Assembly: GCF_021462225.1 (NCBI RefSeq)
Contig: NC_061796.1
Coordinates: forward strand, 46,352,891-46,416,890
Length of the DNA: 64,000 nucleotides
From: Girardinichthys multiradiatus
Lineage: Eukaryota; Chordata; Actinopteri; Cyprinodontiformes; Goodeidae
Direction of reading: 5' to 3'
Notes under the pieces: generated by a model
Databases searched by the model: none
Told to the model about the DNA's origin: nothing
What the model saw: the letters and a program-made list of their open reading frames with translations, nothing else
Program-made: the position numbers and the translations under genes
Shown: positions 59,100 through 64,000 of the stretch, piece by piece
Layout of the letters: every line of letters begins with the position of its first letter
How positions within the stretch are numbered: position 1 is the first letter of the stretch

Positions 59100-60654
59100 T
59101 ATTTGACAAGAACAGAGACACATATGTTATCTAGAGCTTGACTACTTTATTAGAGTTTCACCTGCCTCAACAGTTTGTCATCCTGATGCCTGCAACATGT
59201 CCACCATATTCTGCTCCTGTCCAGCCTGAAACCACTGAACTGAGGAAGTCAAAGACATTACTAGACTGACACAGAGAACCAGTTGAGGAAGATGTGAATA
59301 ATACCAAAGAACTAGTAACATTATTCAATAAACACAGAGGGAAGCAGAAGAAATGAATCAGAAAGAGAATATTTCAAAAGGTTCATTCTTTATTCAAAAT
59401 GACAGAGAGGAAGAGCTTTCTTTACAGAGGAAGAACAAAATTAAAGTGATACAGTGGATTATTTGCTCGTTGCCAACAGGTGAACCAACAGTTTCTCTAA
59501 CTTTAAATGTCTGCTGTTGGTTTATTTTTATAGAAAAAGTTAAGAGAAAATATGATTTTTGCTTTGTGGAGGATCTTGTTTTTAATCTTATGAAAAGTCT
59601 GAAGATTAAAATAAGATTACAGAGATGTCAACAGACAGACAAAATAAAAGCTGTAAAAATTCAACTTAACATTAGTTCTAAAAAAAATAACACAGGAAAC
59701 TGAATAATACAGAAAGACCAAAGAATAAAATTAGAAAACAGTCGATGACTAAAGAAACATTTCTGCACTCAGACCAAGAAGTGGAAATAAAACTACATGT
59801 GTAAAAATAAATGTTAAGATGTTTGACCATGCTGGACAATGACCTCTAAGACACAGTGACCCTGAGGTTTTTAAACACATCAGAGCTGATCCAACGCTGT
59901 GGATATTGGATCGGCTAAAGTGAAGATGGATCTGCTTTGGATCGGCTGGAGGAATGTCAGAGAAAATGTGTGACATCATCTTGATCTGTGCGGTTCTGAA
60001 CAAAGTCGGATTTAATTTGATGTTCTGAAGCGTGATGAACTGATCTGGGTCTGAAGGACCTGAAGGATCTAATCTATGATAAATTTTGCACAATAATCTG
60101 CATCAGTTTTGGATAAACAAGGACCGATGTGACACTGGTTAAACTACATCAACCTCCAGCAATGCTGCCCTGTTTCTCATGACATTCACTCAATGCTTCC
60201 AGTTACTGTCAGATGCTGCAGCAACTGCCTGAAAACACTGTCAGCCCACTGTCCACTGGTGATGCCACCATGGGATGCCAGCTCAGATAAAATCATTTAT
60301 ATTCTCATCGTTGGTCTGCATGAAAAGAAAATGACATGCAGATCAGAGCATTCCATCCAGCTGCTGATCTGTTTCTGACACTGAGCTTAACATCATGAAC
60401 AAATTCACTTAAAACTATTTGAGATAATTCTGTATTTACAGTTATTGGCAGTGATAGGGCCCTCTGTCAGGGAAAGCTGTAAAGTTCTTCCTAAAGCTCT
60501 GCTTTCATGGAGAGGGAAGGAATATTAGAAATATGGAGAAATCATAAAGTTTCCAACAGAAAGGAAATAAAATCATGTTTTTATAACTGTTCTTAATATT
60601 CATACATTGATAATTCAAACATGTGCAACACAAAGAGAAGAGATACAGTGTTAA
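59100..60654 (-). other. probable 3' untranslated region of lectin gene D
   Basis: Minus-strand AATAAA hexamers are kept at positions matching 7241, 7486 and 7620 of unit A. Only one GTGATAGGGCCCTCT word is present, at 60451-60465. Confidence 0.4.
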
Positions 60655-63486
60655 TTAATCTGATCTTATCAGGACGTCACGCTCACAGATAAACCGGTTC
60701 TCAAACTTATTCTCTACTCGGTCCCAGTTCTCACTGTAATTCTTCTGAGGGATCAGCAGAGCATATGGACCTGGAGTACCATAAATCCCATTAATCCAGT
60801 ACCTTTGAAAGGAAACACAAATATTATTAAAGTAATCCATCAGTTTCAGCAACTAAATACAAATTAAAATTAAAAATGACAAAATGTTCATAAAAATGAG
60901 AGCAGCACCCTGATTCTGACTGAGCTTCTGCAGAGTTGCAGGTTGAAATCCTGAGACTAACTCAGCCTCAGCTTCTAACTAGTGAACAAGTTTAGCAGAA
61001 TAAATCCACTCTAGCAATTAAATAATAAAACATAGAAATATTTTGTGAGTTGGATATTTAACTTAATTCGTAGCTTTTTAGCAGGATTATTGAACGCAGC
61101 TCAGTCATATTGTAATAAAATGATAAACTGTAAAGGAAGCATTTTTCATACAACTTAAACTTCAGTTCACTGCTTATTTTATTTACTGAGAATATTTCAT
61201 AACCTTCGTGGTTTTGTTACATTCAGCAAAATAAACTCTGCAAAGGGAGTGGTCATGCTTTGCATTAATTAGTACTGATTCATTTCTCTCCACTGTTACC
61301 AAGTTCATGTTGCACTGGTGCATAAACGGCACAGTTGTTTGGTTTCTTAAGTTAAAATACATAAAGATGCTTTTCTTTGGCAATGTTCACACTGTAAATA
61401 AATAAACTATATTTATTGCTCTAAAATCTGCCCTAAGAGCAAAACTTCATCAGCAGAACACAGATAGAAGGAATACAAAAATAAAACTAAAGGAAATTAG
61501 CAACAGTATAAATCTACATGATGTTCACCAAATAACCTGTTTTTAGTTGCTCTATGAAGTTTAAATATGCAACGCTGATCGAAAAGTGTTTGAAGATGAT
61601 GAACATGAAATAAGAAGATTCCAGGATTTTTCTCTTACTTCAGAGTATCAATGCGTCCATCAACCCAGGTCCAGTTACTGTTAACTTCTCGTAACCCCAA
61701 CCAGTATCCATGGTAGGTGTCATAGTAGTAACTGGAGCGATTACTTAAAAATTTCTGTAAATCATTAAAACAATCACCTCTACATGTCAGTATGTGATGT
61801 CATTTGGAAACTTAAAGTTGTGATGTTGGTGTGAGAGCTCACCTGTTCTTCCAGACTGTCAATAACAACCAGATCTGCACCTTTGGTTCTGCAATACTGT
61901 CGACTTTGTTCCCAAGTCTTCCATGGAGAGGATTCATAGTTAAACAGGTAGCAGCTTTTCTTCAACATAATCCAACCATCCAGACAGGGCTTACACTCTG
62001 TGTTAATAAAACGTAATTAAGATGATATTAAATAATATGATTTTTCTCTCACAAAACAAAGCAAAACATCTGGAGTTCACAGGTTTGTCTCTGCTTAGCC
62101 TCTCAGCACATTGATCAATTCATCATCAATCAAATATAGGCTGTGTCTCACCTGAGTCAAATAATTATGTCATTATCTGGACTCTGTAGGTTGAATCTGT
62201 AATTCATCCCTTTGATATACTGTAGGTGAGTTGGACCAGGGACACATCTAAAAGTGGCAGGTCACCAGCCTTCAAGGACGAGTTTGAGGCCCTGCCGCAG
62301 AACCTATGTGCAAGCAATCTATACTATGGGGAATCCACCAAGAGGGTTTTGGTGTCATTTCAAAATGCAAGAAATATGAACAAAGTGAGAGATAATCTGG
62401 GGTCTCCAACCCTGGGGTGCTTAGCATCCTTCATAGTCCAGTTTATGTTCTAAAGATAATACTCAGCAACCCAACTGGACCAGAGATAACATTTTTACTC
62501 CTCTACTCTCCACCTACCTTATGAGCCACCTGAGCAGAAAGCACAGAATAGGAACAGGTTGAGTAATTAACAAGATTATTTACAAAGAAATAAAATGGGT
62601 CCAACAGCAACATTCTTAAACCAAATCACAGGTTGTAGACTTCAGTCAAGTGAACTTAACCCTGATCCTTCAGCTGGTTGGAGATGTTAATCATGTCATA
62701 CTTTACAATACTGCAGTTCCCTTGTTTATAATCTGGGTACTTCTTAAAAATAAAACCTTCTGCTATTTGGTAGAAAGTCATCAGGTATATGGTTACATCA
62801 TCATGGTAGAAAACTTACTTCTTTGGGGACAAAAGTCTTTCACTGGAAAGTTCTCAAATGTCAGGATGACCTCCAGAGTCCAGTTGAGGTTGTCTCTTTC
62901 TTTTCTCATCTCTGCAGTTTGATTCTCTAGGATTCTGGTCTTTTCCATCAGCTGCTTATTCTGCTCACTTAGGCTTCTCTTCTCCACCAGAAGTTGCTCG
63001 GTCTGGTTCTGTAGGACTTTGTTCTCCAGCAGAAGTTGCTCGGTCTGATTTGTCAGGTTTCTGTTTCCCAGAATCAAATGCTTATTTTCGTCTGCAAGGT
63101 CACTGATGGTTGTTTCCTGTTTCTTCATCACCATGGTTACTATACAGGAAATAAGAAAACATATAAGCAATTTAACAAATTTATGCTGCTGGTGTTGTAA
63201 GAAAAAATTTCAATTTCCTCAATGGTTTCTTTTTTTTTACAAATTTTGGACCAAATCTTAAGTTTTCACTGGATTTTCTTTGACAAAATAACTTTGAAAC
63301 AAAAATCTGTGGTAAGAGTCCAACATTTCTTAAATAAGCCACTACATAAATAGTTAATTGAGAAGTTTGATAAAAAAGTAAACTCACTATTGACCAGGAG
63401 GACAACGAGCACCACCACCACCACCAGAAGAAAAAGTGTCCCCAAACACACCAGAGTGATGCGAGATTTCACCGCTGCTTGAACTT
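60655..63486 (-). CDS. C-type lectin-like receptor, gene D (3' exons only)
   Basis: Five exons are inside the window: 63388-63486 (transmembrane, 99 bp), 62819-63139 (stalk, 321 bp), 61843-61997, 61639-61754, 60655-60802. Cytoplasmic exons must lie beyond 64000. The helix reads LLVVVVVLVVLLV, with leucine where A-C have arginine and one extra valine, and MKSR replaces MKSC ahead of it. The stalk lacks one 14-residue unit and has LLLENK, so five NxT sequons remain. The lectin-like domain carries SSPWK (as in C), KFLSNR (unique) and the A/B-type NKFENRF end. C2-C3 cysteines and calcium ligands are absent as in the paralogs. The frame is intact. Without the arginine, pairing with charged adaptors is less likely. 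Confidence 0.8.
62986..63055 (-). repeat. 42-bp in-frame repeat in stalk exon, gene D (contracted)
   Basis: One full unit (62986-63027) and a partial unit, against two full plus partial in genes A-C. The exon is exactly 42 bp shorter. Confidence 0.85.
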
Positions 63487-64000
63487 CTGTTTAGAGTAAG
63501 AACAGCGACCCACATCATTCACCACCATTGTGGACAGAGATAATAGAACCAATGTTAGAATATAATGGCCTTTCATTGTTTAGATTAATTTATAATTTAA
63601 TGAGACAGTTTTACTCATGAATATGACATGAGAACTGCAAATTCAGCACCAGAAAGAGCAAGTAAGAATCATTCCAGAAAAAGCTTAAAATAATAAAGTT
63701 TTCCTTCATTTTTCCTTAACACAGTTATAGTGTGTGGACCAGCAGACAAGATGGAAATTAGACTAAATATTTTTCATACAAAGTTAAAACACAGTTGCCA
63801 CAGTAAGCCTGGTTTAAAGATCTTCCTTACAGTTCTAGTAAATACTTTCTATTCTAGGGTTTTACCCATCAGGCAATAATTAGAGCAGGAATAAATAATC
63901 AAAGCTCGTCTGGAAGAGATGAAGCTGACAGTCTCTTCATCTTTGAATAAAACATGGCAGCAAGATGAAGGTTTGATAAGATTTTTCTGAATCAATCACA

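Larger units (their letters stand above)
57198..64000. repeat. start of segmental duplication unit D
   Basis: Follows 5296 onward at an offset of 51.9 kb, then the lectin gene region. It resembles A/B up to about 61470, C from about 61760, and is clearly diverged at about 62986-63470. The window ends before its Tc1/mariner site. Confidence 0.85.

Noticed and set aside
1..64000. CRISPR arrays, operons, bacterial promoters or ribosome binding sites
   Set aside because: The window has eukaryotic gene structure throughout; the only regular repeats are the 42-bp coding repeat, short microsatellites and the large segmental units.

Overview
The window is animal nuclear DNA, most likely from a ray-finned fish, perhaps a percomorph or cyprinodontiform. 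The evidence is multi-exon genes with GT-AG introns, several fish-type Tc1/mariner, hAT and pogo elements, tRNA-derived SINEs and LINE fragments, and no prokaryotic gene organisation. Species cannot be read from the sequence.

The core is a head-to-tail array of C-type lectin-like receptor genes, all on the minus strand: gene A (8862-17920), gene B (26955-36008), gene C (45614-54651) and a partial gene D (60655-63486, whose 5' exons lie beyond the right edge). Splice sites and codon phase join eight coding exons into a 354-residue type II membrane protein in A, B and C. It has a short cytoplasmic tail with two Tyr-Glu-Asn motifs, one transmembrane helix, a coiled-coil stalk with N-glycosylation sequons, and a C-terminal lectin-like domain lacking the usual calcium ligands and one of the usual disulfides. 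Genes A-C carry an arginine inside the transmembrane helix; gene D has leucine there plus one extra valine. The array may therefore hold both adaptor-pairing and non-pairing receptors. That is an inference from one residue.

Layout. 1-5292 is a left flank seen only once: a LINE 3' fragment, a decayed endogenous retrovirus end whose LTR is split by a pogo-like transposon, a deleted Tc1-like element and an LTR-like repeat. 5293-25703 is unit A, about 25704-44106 unit B, about 44107-57197 unit C, and 57195-64000 the start of unit D. Units are close to identical by eye but differ by discrete indels. The C/D junction joins the tip of a MITE to the sequence also found at 5293 through a 3-base overlap. 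Unit D is a mosaic: B/A-like at its left end, C-like after intron 7, and clearly diverged around the transmembrane exon.

Each complete unit carries the same nested transposons: a 1270-bp Tc1/mariner element with perfect 31-bp inverted repeats and a 328-codon transposase inside an older repeat; a hAT-like element with an 8-bp target duplication inside an older Tc1 relic; a MITE inside the hAT-like element; SINEs; LTR-like repeats; and a LINE fragment. They predate the duplications and act as markers of copy history. Stretches between the listed features are introns or intergenic DNA in which I see no further gene.
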